The notes: generated by a model not told the origin, from the letters alone. DNA of 64,000 nucleotides from Paenibacillus oenotherae (GCF_019443105.1 NZ_JAHZIJ010000017.1:46353-110352); one strand, 5' to 3'. Positions 49,719 through 59,827 are shown, counted from the first letter of the stretch. A program made the numbers and translations.

Positions 49719-50657
49719 TTAAGCCAGTATTTGTTCAATACGCTCCAGCACATCCTGATCCAGCACGATACCTGCCGCTTTGACATTCTGAATGACCTGC
49801 TCCGGATTGCTTGCGCCGAACAACGCGCTTGCAACGTTCGTTTGGCGCAATATCCAGGCTAACGCGAGCTGCCCAACAGTAATGTCCAATTCCTCGGCGA
49901 TTTGCGATAATGCAACGACCTTTGCAAGCTTCTCCTCGGTCACACCTTTGCGCATCCATTCCAGCTTCGCCGCACGGCTGCCCTCCGGCAAGTCGTCCAA
50001 GGACTTATATTTGCCCGTCAGCAAGCCTTGCGCAAGCGGCGAGAACACAACTTGCCCAATTCCGTTGCGCTCACTGAACGGGATAACTTCCTTCTCAATA
50101 TAACGCTCGAACATATTATAGATCGGCTGATTGACCACGATCCGATCCAGCAGATAACGATCAGCCACAGCTAATCCTTCCGCCATCTGCGCAGCCGTCC
50201 ATTCACTGACACCGACGTACAGCACTTTGCCTTGGCGAACAAGATCATCAATGGCGCGAAGCGTCTCATACAGCGGTGTCTCCGGATCATGACGGTGGCA
50301 GTAGAAAATATCTACATAATCCACACCAAGACGCTTCAAGCTGGCATTGCATTGCTCGATGACATGCTTGCGCGACAAGCCGCGGTCGTTAGGACCCTCG
50401 CCCATCGGCCAGAATGCCTTGGTCGCCAGCACATACGATTCCCGGGGGAACGCACGTATGGTCTCGCCAAGGAGAATTTCGGCCGCACCCTGCTCATACA
50501 CATTTGCTGTATCAAAGAAGTTGATGCCCAGCCCATATGCCGTCTGGATCGCCTTCACCGCATTCTCTCGCTCTACATATCCGCCATAAGTCAGCCAGCT
50601 GCCGAGACTGATCTCGCTTACTTTCAATCCGCTGCCGCCAAGTCTGCGAAAATTCAT
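49719..50657 (-). CDS. Aldo/keto reductase (potassium-channel beta-subunit/YghZ type)
   Basis: 312 aa. The catalytic tetrad can be placed: Asp in NFFDTANVYEQG (near residue 50), the Tyr after it, Lys in VLATKAFWP (near 82) and His in DIFYCHRHDPETP (near 120). The loop FSPLAQGLLTGKYKS and the C-terminal GASNPEQVIQNVKA bind NADPH. GGAGG lies 9 nt from ATG 50655-50657. It is divergent from an HxlR-family regulator, the usual arrangement for aldehyde or quinone detoxification genes. Confidence 0.9.
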   Translation of the reverse strand: MNFRRLGGSGLKVSEISLGSWLTYGGYVERENAVKAIQTAYGLGINFFDTANVYEQGAAEILLGETIRAFPRESYVLATKAFWPMGEGPNDRGLSRKHVIEQCNASLKRLGVDYVDIFYCHRHDPETPLYETLRAIDDLVRQGKVLYVGVSEWTAAQMAEGLAVADRYLLDRIVVNQPIYNMFERYIEKEVIPFSERNGIGQVVFSPLAQGLLTGKYKSLDDLPEGSRAAKLEWMRKGVTEEKLAKVVALSQIAEELDITVGQLALAWILRQTNVASALFGASNPEQVIQNVKAAGIVLDQDVLERIEQILA

Positions 50658-50818
50658 CCTGCACATCCTCCTCTTAATCGAACATGACTCACAGCTACTA
50701 TTGTACGCATGCTTGTATTTAATTTAAAGTAGTGAAATTATTATCACTTTATTATATTTTGTATATCTACTATACTTACCGTAACTACTATAAAGACTTC
50801 AAAGGAGACTGCAACAGC

Positions 50819-51151
50819 ATGGCGGCCAACAACTATATTCCCAAGGAACCGACCGTAATTGATTGCAATATTGAAAAGACACTGAATGTCATTGGCGGCA
50901 AATGGGCCTTTCTCGTACTGCGCGAGCTATTCGGAGGAACAAGAAGGTTCGGCGAGCTGCAGCGGTTAATTCCTGCCGTCAGCCCCCGCGCACTGACTAG
51001 TACGCTGAGACATCTGGAAGAGCAAGGTGTACTGGAACGCTGCGTCTACCCAACCGTTCCCGTAACCGTCGAATATTCATTAACACCCAAGGGAGAGGAT
51101 CTGCACCAAATAATGAAGGAAATGAAGCTGTGGGCGGCCAAATGGACATAA
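50819..51151 (+). CDS. HxlR-family transcriptional regulator
   Basis: 110 aa, the typical size. TVIDCNIEKTLNVIGGKWAFLVLRELFGGTRRFGELQRLIP is the HxlR signature (about residues 13-53), followed by the wing SPRALTSTLRHLEEQGVLERCVYPTVPVTVEYSLTPKG. The CNI Cys is where YodB-type regulators sense diamide or quinones. AAAGGAG lies 11 nt upstream. The divergent promoter contains the direct repeat CTACTATA (50767-50774 and 50785-50792, 18 bp apart), a possible binding site. Confidence 0.88.
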   Translation: MAANNYIPKEPTVIDCNIEKTLNVIGGKWAFLVLRELFGGTRRFGELQRLIPAVSPRALTSTLRHLEEQGVLERCVYPTVPVTVEYSLTPKGEDLHQIMKEMKLWAAKWT

Positions 51152-51185
51152 TGGACATAATGGACATAGACATGGATGGACATAG
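51142..51185. repeat. Short 9-bp tandem repeat at the HxlR stop
   Basis: ATGGACATA is repeated three times in a row and then twice in altered form. The stop codon of the HxlR gene is inside the first unit. Confidence 0.7.
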
Positions 51186-51205
51186 CGCCATCCCCGGTCC
51201 TGTTC

Positions 51206-51823
51206 TTATTTGCCAGCTCTCCCGTATTGGCGGAACAGCCGGATGCATATAGCTACCCAGCAGCCGCTAATCCAGAATCCGGCGACAATGTCGGACGGAT
51301 AGTGAACGCCAAGATAGATGCGGCTTAATCCAATGCATAGAATCATCCCCGCGCTGAATGCGATCAGCGCGGTTCTCGCTCCTCTGGTGGGCAGATGGCG
51401 CCATAACAAATAGGTCAGCAGGAAGTAGAGTGTAAAGGCCGCCATGGAGTGTCCGCTCGGAAAGCTGTAGCCCTGCTCCTCCACGATCCGGTTGATATCC
51501 GGACGGGCTCGCTGGTACATTCCCTTAAGCACACTGTTTAGTAAGGTAGATCCGGCAACGCCTCCGAGGAGGAGCAGAAGCTCCTTCCGGTGCTTGAGGA
51601 TAATAGCGAGCAATGCGGCTGATGCGAGAACAAGCGGAACAACAACAGCTGCGGAGCCAATTACGGAGAAGATCTTGGCAGCACTTGTAAGCACAGAGTT
51701 CTCCCTGCCCTGAATGATATGTATAATCGCTTCATCTATATGACTAAGCTGCTCGCGCGATACCAGCACAGCAAGTCCTTGAAAACCGAATAAAGCCATA
51801 ATAAGCAGAACGACGAACCACAT
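51206..51823 (-). CDS. PAP2-family membrane phosphatase
   Basis: 205 aa with six membrane segments. The three PAP2 motifs are clear: KGMYQRARP (near residue 98), YSFPSGHSMAAF (near 120) and SRIYLGVHYPSDIVAG (near 168). It would dephosphorylate undecaprenyl-pyrophosphate, phosphatidate or a related lipid on the outside of the membrane, as BcrC and PgpB do. ATG 51821-51823 lies 10 nt after GGAGG; a TTG three codons earlier is too close to the site. Confidence 0.88.
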   Translation of the reverse strand: MWFVVLLIMALFGFQGLAVLVSREQLSHIDEAIIHIIQGRENSVLTSAAKIFSVIGSAAVVVPLVLASAALLAIILKHRKELLLLLGGVAGSTLLNSVLKGMYQRARPDINRIVEEQGYSFPSGHSMAAFTLYFLLTYLLWRHLPTRGARTALIAFSAGMILCIGLSRIYLGVHYPSDIVAGFWISGCWVAICIRLFRQYGRAGK

Positions 51824-51965
51824 TGTCCACAAACCTCCATGATGTCAGTAATTTCTCTTATTATAATCCTACCTCCGCCAATTCGACAATTTACGACCTT
51901 CCAACAATAATTAATTAGGCTGTTATACCCTTCCCTCCACGTGCAGCCGCGTCTAAATTCAATCA

Positions 51966-52057
51966 TTGAAACCGATTCCGGCATATGTTATAGTGAAGGA
52001 AATTCAAAGGCAATGAAGCTTAGGGTTCAACCTCGCATATACCAGGGGTTGAACCTT
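51966..52057 (+). promoter_or_regulatory. Promoter, cre-like site and leader hairpin of the first GH13 gene
   Basis: TTGAAA (51966-51971), a 17-bp spacer and TATAGT (51989-51994). A degenerate cre-like site TGAAACCGATTCCG (51967-51980) overlaps the -35. In the leader, GGTTCAACC (52024-52032) pairs with GGTTGAACC (52047-52055), ending 35 nt before the start codon. The paralogous gene near 62.7 kb has an equivalent hairpin at the same distance. Confidence 0.6.
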
Positions 52058-52092
52058 ATTTCGTATGCCTCACAAGAGGAGCATGATATAAG

Positions 52093-53841
52093 GTGCATTT
52101 GGAAGCTATTTACCACCGTGTAACTCAGAACTGGGCTTATGCTTATGATGAGAAAACCCTCCACATCCGAATTCGTACGAAGAAATCAGATGTGGCCCGC
52201 ATCGATCTTAACTGTGCGGACAAATATAAGAAAGAAATAACGACCTCCGTCGTTCCAATGGTGAAATGGGCTTCCGACAATCTGTTTGACTATTGGGAAG
52301 CGGCGGTTCAGCCTCCTTACCGCCGCTTGGTTTATTATTTCATTCTTCAATCCGATGACCAAACCGTGTACTTCATGGAGAAAGGCTTCTTCGACACCCT
52401 CCCTGATAATATGGACGATGGTCTGTTCGATTTCCCTTTCCTCAATCCTGCAGATGTTATCTCCCCGCCTCAATGGGTGAAGGATGCTGTCTTCTATCAA
52501 ATATTCCCTGAACGATTCGGTAACAGCGATGCTTCCCTTAATCCTCCTGGCGTAGAGCCTTGGGGCGGCGTGCCGACACGTCTGAACTACTTCGGCGGCG
52601 ATCTGCAGGGCGTTATCGATCATCTTGACCATCTCAGCTCGCTTGGCGTTAACGCGATTTATTTCAATCCTATATTCGAAGCGACAACCAACCATAAATA
52701 CGATACGAAGGATTACCTCAAGATCGATCCTCAATTCGGAACGAACGAGACGTTCAAGAAGCTTGTGGCTGCTTGCCACGAGAGAGGAATTCGCGTCATG
52801 CTGGATGCCGTGTTCAACCATTGCGGCCACGCTTTCCCTCCTTTCGTCGATGTTAAAGAAAAGGGCAAGGATTCCAAATACGCGGATTGGTTCCATGTAC
52901 GTGAATGGCCGCTGACCGTTGTTGATGGCATCCCGACCTATGACACCTTCTCATTCGAGCCGATCATGCCGAAATTGAATACGGAGAATCCTGAGGTCAA
53001 GGAATATTTGCTCAAGGTGGCCCGGTACTGGATTGAAGAAGCTGGCATAGACGGCTGGCGACTCGATGTAGCCAATGAGGTGGATCATAAGTTCTGGAGA
53101 GAATTCCGCAATGTCGTCAAAGGAATCGATCCTGACATCTTCATTCTCGGAGAAATTTTCCATGATTCCATCCCTTGGCTGCAGGGCGACCAATTCGATG
53201 CCGTTATGAACTATCCGTTCACGAATGCCGTCCTTGATTTCTTCGCTTATAACCGAATCGATGCCGCACAGTTCACCAATAACATTAATTCGCAACTGGC
53301 GGGCTATCCTAGACAAATCAATGAAGCAGCATTCAACCTGCTGGGAAGCCATGATACCATCCGCCTGCTCACGTTGTGCGGCGGCAATAAAAATTTGATG
53401 AAGCTGGCCAGCCTGTTCCAATTTACCTTCTTCGGGTCGCCTTGCATTTATTACGGGGACGAGATCGGTATCGATGGCGAGTTGGATCCGCTCAACCGCA
53501 GATGTATGGAATGGGATCCAGCCAATCAGGATCAGGATCTGTTCTCATTCTTCCAACGTTCTATCGCATTGCGCAAGCAATATGAAGCGCTGCGTACAGG
53601 GACTCTCAAGTTCCAGCAGGATCGCTGCACTGACAAGACGCTCGTCTATGAGCGTTTCGACGAGCAGGATCACTTCATTATTCTCATGAACAACTCGGAT
53701 GCCAGCATTACGTGCAAGGCTGCTGCCTCGGAGAGCAGCTGGAACGATATCGAGTCCGGCAGCACGGTTCTTGCCCAGCAAGGACAATTGACGGTAGAGC
53801 TTCCGGCATTCGGCTACGCTATTCTTCACGCAGTTAAATAA
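52093..53841 (+). CDS. Neopullulanase / cyclomaltodextrinase-type GH13 enzyme
   Basis: 582 aa, cytosolic (no signal peptide). An N-terminal CBM34-like domain (about 1-115) is followed by [18 protein letters not shown], the GH13_20 opening. The catalytic residues are Asp in [12 protein letters not shown] (near 325), Glu in FILGEIFHD (near 355) and Asp in [11 protein letters not shown] (near 418). It should hydrolyse maltodextrins or cyclodextrins. The GTG start aligns exactly with the ATG of the paralogue at 60966-62711. It is about 60% alike to that paralogue by eye, a probable duplication. Confidence 0.9.
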   Translation: MHLEAIYHRVTQNWAYAYDEKTLHIRIRTKKSDVARIDLNCADKYKKEITTSVVPMVKWASDNLFDYWEAAVQPPYRRLVYYFILQSDDQTVYFMEKGFFDTLPDNMDDGLFDFPFLNPADVISPPQWVKDAVFYQIFPERFGNSDASLNPPGVEPWGGVPTRLNYFGGDLQGVIDHLDHLSSLGVNAIYFNPIFEATTNHKYDTKDYLKIDPQFGTNETFKKLVAACHERGIRVMLDAVFNHCGHAFPPFVDVKEKGKDSKYADWFHVREWPLTVVDGIPTYDTFSFEPIMPKLNTENPEVKEYLLKVARYWIEEAGIDGWRLDVANEVDHKFWREFRNVVKGIDPDIFILGEIFHDSIPWLQGDQFDAVMNYPFTNAVLDFFAYNRIDAAQFTNNINSQLAGYPRQINEAAFNLLGSHDTIRLLTLCGGNKNLMKLASLFQFTFFGSPCIYYGDEIGIDGELDPLNRRCMEWDPANQDQDLFSFFQRSIALRKQYEALRTGTLKFQQDRCTDKTLVYERFDEQDHFIILMNNSDASITCKAAASESSWNDIESGSTVLAQQGQLTVELPAFGYAILHAVK

Positions 53842-53857
53842 TAGCCTGCTCTATTAG

Positions 53858-53901
53858 AAGAGGCTGTTCCCCAGGTCATTGGACCAAAGGAACAGCCTCT
53901 T
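53858..53901. terminator. Bidirectional terminator between convergent GH13 genes
   Basis: AAGAGGCTGTTCC (53858-53870) and GGAACAGCCTCTT (53889-53901) are perfect 13-bp arms, followed by TTG on the plus strand. It lies between the stops of the two GH13 genes. Confidence 0.8.
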
Positions 53902-53919
53902 TGTCGTAAGCAGCTTCTA

Positions 53920-55866
53920 CTATGGACGACTCGTTACGATTAATGCCTGATTCGGCTCCAGCGTCACCTGCTCCAGCCCTTCACCGATGCTGGAAGATGC
54001 GAACGCACTATCGATCGCAACGAACAATCCTCCAGTGGAAGGCCCAATAAGCTCTAGCAAGTTCAGGGATACGGACTGATCTGCGCTCAAATTAAAGCAT
54101 CCTGCCAGCGTTTCCTCACCACTGCGATAGCCATAAATAACGACATGATCCGGTGAATCAGCCAAAAAGAAGTTCGCCGGCTTCAGAAGCTTCTGCCATC
54201 TTGTCTTGCATGCATGAAGCTCTGCAAGAAGCGGCAGCATCGGCTCCTCGTTCGTCCAGTTCATCGTCAGCTTATTGAAGAATGCGCGCGGAATTTCAGC
54301 ACCGTTCGTATTATCTCCCAAGCCGCAGTTCATCGGCTGCTCCTCATTAAGCTCGAAGCCGGTTGCGATGAATGGAATTGCATTGGGCAGGAAGTGATTG
54401 AACACGCCGATCATACGGGCCAGCTTGACACCGCCCCGGCTTGTTATTCTTGGCGTATCCGCCGTTTCTGCACAGGCGAAAATGTGAATTTCCATCTCCG
54501 GCAGATCACGGATATAGGACAGTAAATTATCCTTGGTAATGTCCGTCATGACATTCCAGCCGCTTCCAAGCATAATATTGTATCCGACCTGTGCCGCTTT
54601 CTTATGATTGCGGTTGAACAGATCCTCGCTGATTAGCAGCGCATTAGGCCGCATCGTTTGAATCGTTTGAACGATTTCATCAAGAAGCGGTATGGGCAAG
54701 ACATGGCCGATATCGATGCGGAATCCGTCAATGCCATACGTATCCAGATTGAATTTGATCGCATCAATGAGATAATCCCATAGCTCGCGATTCGGCTGTT
54801 CAGCCGGATAATAGTTGCATTTGATCGTATCAAACAGCACATATGGCGCTTGATCCGGCTTAATCAGCGATCCAGTGTGCGGCGCAAAGTCATGGTACAA
54901 GCGCAGGAATGTAATATCCGTCCATATCGGCTGCGTGTCATTCACCCAATCCGAATGTGCTGGCGATGTCGTTATTCCCATCTCGTTCTCGACCAGTGTC
55001 AGAATCTCTTCGCCCGTCTCCTGCGCGCGCTTCTTCAGCTCTTCCCACAGCTCCGGGTTCAGTACATTCGGCGGCTGCGAGAACTGCTCCAGGAATGGCG
55101 CTGTCTCCTTGCTGCGGTATACGGTCTCCACCTTATCAGGTGTACACTCCTCGAAGGGAGCCAGCTCCGGAATATGAGGCAGCCGGAAGTCGTCGAATGC
55201 ATCCTTGCGCATCCAATAGACCCAGTCGGGATGCTCTGGAATAATATCGCTGTTCCGCGCTGTAACACGGGGAATAAAGTCAACCGTCACCCGGATATCG
55301 AGCAGATGGCAAGCTTCCACCAGCGCGGCAAACTCATCATGAATCGTCAGATCCGCCATATCGTCAAGCAGCTCATCATGCAGATTGGGATCAAGATCAA
55401 AGAGTGATTGCACCGCATACGGGGACCCGATGTCCCCCTTCAGATGCATCTGGCTGTAACGGGTAACAGGGAGAACATACAGAATATTAACTCCCATCTC
55501 CTTCAGAATCGGCAGCAGCAGGATCATTCTCAGGAAGGTGCCCGACTCAATCTCCCCGTCATGATCATAATCCCAGGCGGTAGAATAACGGACAAGCGAA
55601 GAATAGATAATGCTTGCATCCAGATTCGTTGCCGCCCTGGAGTCAAATGCTGTTGATGATTGCTGCTGTACATACTGCAAATGCTCAGTGAGAAAATCAA
55701 ATGCCGAAACCTTGATTTCTCCCTCGCGCTCTTCCAGAATGCCCCCATAGCCGCAAACATTCCAAAGTGCAGGTATCCATAACGTTTCCTTCCGCCCACT
55801 TCTGTTCGACGAAAGAAAATCAACAATCTTTGTTAATGGCGTTAATTGCGTAATTGTCATTGCCAT
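53920..55866 (-). CDS. GH13 alpha-amylase superfamily enzyme of unusual subfamily
   Basis: 648 aa, cytosolic. Catalytic positions are visible: Asp in DGFRIDIGHV (near residue 390), Glu in LLISEDLFNR (near 423) and an Asp in AETADTPRIT (near 488). LKEMGVNILYVLPVTRYSQ and GDIGSPYAV belong to the (beta/alpha)8 barrel. The barrel order resembles maltosyltransferase or GlgE-like branches more than classical amylases, but I cannot assign the subfamily. The first 100 residues form no known CBM. AGGAGAG precedes ATG 55864-55866. It is the last gene of the seven-gene operon. Confidence 0.8.
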   Translation of the reverse strand: MAMTITQLTPLTKIVDFLSSNRSGRKETLWIPALWNVCGYGGILEEREGEIKVSAFDFLTEHLQYVQQQSSTAFDSRAATNLDASIIYSSLVRYSTAWDYDHDGEIESGTFLRMILLLPILKEMGVNILYVLPVTRYSQMHLKGDIGSPYAVQSLFDLDPNLHDELLDDMADLTIHDEFAALVEACHLLDIRVTVDFIPRVTARNSDIIPEHPDWVYWMRKDAFDDFRLPHIPELAPFEECTPDKVETVYRSKETAPFLEQFSQPPNVLNPELWEELKKRAQETGEEILTLVENEMGITTSPAHSDWVNDTQPIWTDITFLRLYHDFAPHTGSLIKPDQAPYVLFDTIKCNYYPAEQPNRELWDYLIDAIKFNLDTYGIDGFRIDIGHVLPIPLLDEIVQTIQTMRPNALLISEDLFNRNHKKAAQVGYNIMLGSGWNVMTDITKDNLLSYIRDLPEMEIHIFACAETADTPRITSRGGVKLARMIGVFNHFLPNAIPFIATGFELNEEQPMNCGLGDNTNGAEIPRAFFNKLTMNWTNEEPMLPLLAELHACKTRWQKLLKPANFFLADSPDHVVIYGYRSGEETLAGCFNLSADQSVSLNLLELIGPSTGGLFVAIDSAFASSSIGEGLEQVTLEPNQALIVTSRP

Positions 55867-55915
55867 CCTTATTCTCTCCTCTTCACTTGATGCGGATAGG
55901 GGACGCGTTATTCAG

Positions 55916-57271
55916 CTAGGCCGATATGTTATCAACCAAATTTTTCATCCATTTGCGGGAATTAATTCTCACCAGCCCGAAGACAAAGCGAACGACTTCC
56001 TCCAGCGACAGGAAGAAATAGACCCAGAACACGGGCTGCTTCCAGACGACAGAGAGCAAGAGGCCAAGCGGCACACCGATAAGCCAAGTTGTCGATGATT
56101 CAAGCTTGAATATAAATCTGCTGTCTCCACCGCTCTGCAGTATACCGCCCGCAATAATCATGTTGGCTACCTTAACCCACATAATGCCGGCGAATACCCA
56201 GATTACATAAATGCTGAGCTGGTTCGCTTCATCCGAGATATTGAACGCCTTCACATATAGCGGAGATAACGCCGCGATAATAACGCCCAATATGACCGAA
56301 CTGATAATACCGAATCGGATAAATCTCTTCGCATAATCAAGCGCGGAATCATTCTCGCCGGCACCTAATTTATTGCCCACTATAACAGCTGCTGCACCGG
56401 ACAAGCCGGACAGCAATCCAATCGTTAAACCTTGCAGCGGGAATGTGATCGTCATCGCCGTCATCTCGATTGTCCCCATCCTGCTATAGATGATCGCATA
56501 GACAGCCTCACCCAAAACCCATACTAATTCTGTCAAAATAATCGGGTATGTCGTTTGGAAAAACTTCTTCACGAGCGGTCCCGATATACTGAACAGATAT
56601 TTAACCTCGACAGAGCCCGGCAAGCGGAACTTGTACACAGCCCCGATAATCAGTATGCACTCCACGATCCGCGAGATGACGGTCGCATAGGCGGACCCCT
56701 CCAGCCCCATCTCTGGAAAGCCGAAATGTCCGTAGATCAACAGATAGTTCAGGACGATGTTCAAAGCAACGACAGCCAAACTGACATACATAGGGAATTT
56801 CACATGTCCTGTGCTGCGCAAAATTGCTGAATACATCATCGTAAGCATCGTTGGCACGTAACTGATTGCAACAACCTTCAAGAAAATATAGCCGTTCTCC
56901 GTAACGTTCGTATCGGTTGTGAACAAGCTTAGACAAAATTCCGGATAGAAGAATACGATAATACTGAACAGGAGAGATAGCACGATGCCAAGCATCAAGG
57001 CGAAGCCGAGCAGCTGCGATATGCTTTTCGTATCCTTGTTCCCCCAGAACTGGGCCGCGAAGATCGATACCCCTGTAGCCAAGCCTGCCAACACAACCGC
57101 AATAATACTGTATATCTTGCTCGCCATACCGACCGAGGCTATCGCCACATCACCGAGCTGGCCGACCATCAGTTGATCGGTCAAATACAGAACAGCCATA
57201 ATCAAGCTTTGCAGAGCGATTGGAACAGCGATCTTGTAGAGATTGATGTAAAAATCCTTTTTGTTGTCCAT
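55916..57271 (-). CDS. MATE-family efflux transporter
   Basis: About 451 aa with twelve membrane segments. PIALQSLIMAVLYLTDQLMVGQLGDVAIASVG is the MATE N-terminus, and FPLQGLTIGLLSGLSGAAAVIVGNKLGAG is the matching segment of the second half. It exports organic cations or other small molecules using ion gradients. The start is uncertain (57271 or 57283). Its place in an operon with sugar enzymes suggests it exports a product or relieves a by-product; that is inference. Confidence 0.87.
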   Translation of the reverse strand: MDNKKDFYINLYKIAVPIALQSLIMAVLYLTDQLMVGQLGDVAIASVGMASKIYSIIAVVLAGLATGVSIFAAQFWGNKDTKSISQLLGFALMLGIVLSLLFSIIVFFYPEFCLSLFTTDTNVTENGYIFLKVVAISYVPTMLTMMYSAILRSTGHVKFPMYVSLAVVALNIVLNYLLIYGHFGFPEMGLEGSAYATVISRIVECILIIGAVYKFRLPGSVEVKYLFSISGPLVKKFFQTTYPIILTELVWVLGEAVYAIIYSRMGTIEMTAMTITFPLQGLTIGLLSGLSGAAAVIVGNKLGAGENDSALDYAKRFIRFGIISSVILGVIIAALSPLYVKAFNISDEANQLSIYVIWVFAGIMWVKVANMIIAGGILQSGGDSRFIFKLESSTTWLIGVPLGLLLSVVWKQPVFWVYFFLSLEEVVRFVFGLVRINSRKWMKNLVDNISA

Positions 57272-57292
57272 ACACTTGCCCATCCTCGCATC

Positions 57293-57967
57293 TTATAAGA
57301 TAGCAATCCCTTTGTTGATAATTTCCTCATAACTTGTAATGACCCGGTCTGCTTGCGACAGATCCTGCTTGCCGGAATTGGGATTGAAATATCCGATACA
57401 AGTCATGCCGGCGGCCTTCGCTGCCGTCACCCCATGATGAGAGTCTTCAATGACCAGACATTCGGCAGGCGATACGCCCAGCAGCTCAGCGGCACGAAGG
57501 AATATATCCGGCGCAGGCTTGCCCCTCGGCACCTGCTCTCCACTAACAACGACTTGAAAGTCGGACTTTAGTCCGACCTTCGTCAATATCGTGTCAATTA
57601 ACGCCAATGAAGAGGATGAAGCCAGCGCAATTGGAATCCCTTCCTCACGCAAACGCCCAATGAGTGCCGTCACTCCCTCAATAGGAGACAGCTCCGCAGT
57701 ATCAGCCATGGACTTGATAACTTGTCCCTCATGGCCAGCCAACAGCTCATCTGCTGACAGCTCCAGGCCAAAACGGTCTTTGAGCTGCTCCCACATCGTG
57801 CGCAGAGGTATGCCTACATAGGCATGATGCTCCACCTCATTAAGCGAAAAACCATGGGAAGCGAATGAAGACTTCTCAATCTCAAAATATAGCGGCTCGC
57901 TATCTACCAATACGCCGTCCATATCGAAGATGACAGCTCCAAGCCCGCTAATATCAGACCTAACCAT
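57293..57967 (-). CDS. HAD-superfamily (beta-phosphoglucomutase-like) phosphatase
   Basis: 224 aa. Motif I is VIFDMDGVLVDSEPLYFE (near residue 12) with a helical cap after it; motif II ALASSSSLALID (near 115), motif III PRGKPAPDIFLRAAELLG and motif IV CLVIEDSHHGVTAAKAAG follow. This is the HAD-IA group, which includes beta-phosphoglucomutases and sugar phosphatases. In an operon with maltodextrin enzymes a sugar-phosphate substrate is plausible. It overlaps the reductase gene by 8 nt. Confidence 0.87.
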   Translation of the reverse strand: MVRSDISGLGAVIFDMDGVLVDSEPLYFEIEKSSFASHGFSLNEVEHHAYVGIPLRTMWEQLKDRFGLELSADELLAGHEGQVIKSMADTAELSPIEGVTALIGRLREEGIPIALASSSSLALIDTILTKVGLKSDFQVVVSGEQVPRGKPAPDIFLRAAELLGVSPAECLVIEDSHHGVTAAKAAGMTCIGYFNPNSGKQDLSQADRVITSYEEIINKGIAIL

Positions 57968-58649
57968 GCATGGCCGCCTCGCCGACCATATAATTAGACT
58001 TTGTGTAGCGCATCAGCGTATAATTCTCCTTCGTCTGCACCTCGAGCACTTTGAACCTCTTCGTCAAATTAAGCTCGTGATAGCCTTCACCGTCAACCAG
58101 CGTAATATTGGACGCGCCGCCAATGATGATCGGAAGCTGCATCAGAATGATTTCATCAACCAGGTTATGGTCGAAAACATGCCAGTTAAGCAGGCCTCCG
58201 CCCTCTACCATCAAGCTCTTGAAGCCGAATTGCTCCTCCAGAATTTTGAACAGCTGCTCAAAATCAACCATGTCCTTGCCGCAGATCAGCACTTCCTTGC
58301 CCAGCTCCTGAATAGCGCGCACCTTATCCGGCTCAGCACCGCTCTCCGTCGTTACGATAATGGTTCTGCCGTCGTCCTTGAACACGTTGCTGTCCAGCGG
58401 AATATCCATCGATCTGGTCGGAATAATCCGTGCCGGGTTATTGTTCGCCTCATAGCGGTTCGTCAGGAACGGGTTGTCCGTAAGAATCGTATTCTTGCCA
58501 ACCATGATGCCATCCACTTGTCCGCGGAATTTATGAATATATTCGGTATCCTTCTGATTGAATAATTGAAAAAGCTCTTTACTGGAATGTCCCGATCCGA
58601 AAGTTAATTTCCCATCAATTGAAATTTGGCTGAATATTGTTACTTTCAT
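57960..58649 (-). CDS. RibD C-terminal-type reductase
   Basis: 229 aa. MKVTIFSQISIDGKLTFGSG, VDGIMVGKNTILTDNPFLTNR and FKSLMVEGGGLLNWHVFDHNLVDEI are the hallmarks of the RibD C-terminal reductase domain. The deaminase domain is absent. Such proteins reduce a phosphoribosylamino-pyrimidine in riboflavin synthesis, but stand-alone copies often act on other substrates. The ATG overlaps the stop of the solute-binding protein gene (ATGA). There are no other riboflavin genes here. Confidence 0.85.
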   Translation of the reverse strand: MKVTIFSQISIDGKLTFGSGHSSKELFQLFNQKDTEYIHKFRGQVDGIMVGKNTILTDNPFLTNRYEANNNPARIIPTRSMDIPLDSNVFKDDGRTIIVTTESGAEPDKVRAIQELGKEVLICGKDMVDFEQLFKILEEQFGFKSLMVEGGGLLNWHVFDHNLVDEIILMQLPIIIGGASNITLVDGEGYHELNLTKRFKVLEVQTKENYTLMRYTKSNYMVGEAAMHG

Positions 58650-59827
58650 ACCGTCTCCATCTCCTCGTTAGTCCGATTTAGACTTGCTTCCATCTCTGAT
58701 ACTGCTATATCCAACTTCTGGTCGATCAAGTCCAGTGCTCGCTCCGGTCCCTCGGTCTTCAGCACCTCAAGCGCACATGCGATTGCGATCCAAACGATAA
58801 TCATAAATGGACTTACAGGCATCGAATGGCAATGCTTCAGAAGAGAAATCAGCATCCGCTTGTTCGGTGAGCCGGCTGCCTCCAGCTTCTCCAATATCTC
58901 AGTGTTCGCCGGGATTCGCTGAACCCGGTTAGCCCACAACAGCTGGCATTCCTCGCTTAGCATAAAACGGACAAAGGATTTAATATCTTCGCCGTACTCG
59001 GATTCCAGTGAATGATTAGGAAAAACCAGACCGATCGATGATGTCATCGAGACGGATGGATTCCCCCGAATGCTCGGCAGCTGGCCAACTCCCAGGCGCC
59101 CTTCCATATTCCGGCTAAGATGGTTGAAGATCCATTCGCCGCTAATAATAGCCCCGATCTTCCCGGCAATAAACTGCTCGAGAAGCTCAGTCGCGCCATC
59201 CAGGCTGATGATGCGTCCTGAAGCGGTTTGATTATTCAGGAAGGCCAGCGCCTGTTCCATCTCTTCTGTCGCCAGATTCGGCCTGCCGTCCTTCAGCGGC
59301 CATCCGCCGAAAGCAGTTAAATAGGCAATAAAGACATACGCTTGCGACAAATCCGCGCCGAAAGGCTTAATACCCGACTCCAGCAGATTATCCGCCTGCG
59401 CTTCGATGCTCTCCCATGTCAGCGGCGCTTCTTCATATATTTCTTTGTTGTAATAACATACCAAATGATTGCCCAGTAGTACGGGAACTCCATACTGTCC
59501 GCCATCAAACTGCATCGTTGCAAGCGAAGCATCTGACATCAGGCCACCGTACAGCTCTTCTGGAACCAATGAGTACAGGCCTACCTTGTTATAGGTGATC
59601 ATATCTGATGGAACGAAAGCAAGCTGCGGTCCTTTGCCGGTTTTGCGAACATTGCCCAGAGCTGTTCCCAGTTCAGCAATGTTCATCACCTCTGGCGTAA
59701 CGTTGATGTCATGGCGCTCAGAATATAGTCTGCAAATCTCCTCAAGCACTTCTATCGATGTATCACCAGGACCATCAAATTCATGCCATATGGTCATTTC
59801 CCTCTTTATCTCTATATTCTCTCCCAT
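58646..59827 (-). CDS. Solute-binding-protein-like protein without signal peptide
   Basis: 393 aa. It has the fold pattern of sugar-binding SBP_bac proteins (MTIWHEFDGPGDTSIEVLEEICRLYSERH, QYGVPVLLGNHLVCYYNKEIYEEAPLTWE, FIAGKIGAIISGEWIFNHL) but starts straight at that domain. No signal peptide, lipobox or membrane segment is present. An in-frame TAG lies ten codons upstream of the ATG, so none was missed. GGGAGG is 9 nt before the ATG. It is therefore predicted to be cytosolic. It may bind a maltodextrin inside the cell for the operon's enzymes, an unusual role. Confidence 0.78.
   Translation of the reverse strand: MGENIEIKREMTIWHEFDGPGDTSIEVLEEICRLYSERHDINVTPEVMNIAELGTALGNVRKTGKGPQLAFVPSDMITYNKVGLYSLVPEELYGGLMSDASLATMQFDGGQYGVPVLLGNHLVCYYNKEIYEEAPLTWESIEAQADNLLESGIKPFGADLSQAYVFIAYLTAFGGWPLKDGRPNLATEEMEQALAFLNNQTASGRIISLDGATELLEQFIAGKIGAIISGEWIFNHLSRNMEGRLGVGQLPSIRGNPSVSMTSSIGLVFPNHSLESEYGEDIKSFVRFMLSEECQLLWANRVQRIPANTEILEKLEAAGSPNKRMLISLLKHCHSMPVSPFMIIVWIAIACALEVLKTEGPERALDLIDQKLDIAVSEMEASLNRTNEEMETV

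Noticed and set aside
50732-50750. Possible Fur box before the HxlR gene (TGAAATTATTATCA)
   Set aside because: It matches the 7-1-7 pattern poorly and the neighbouring genes have no iron link.
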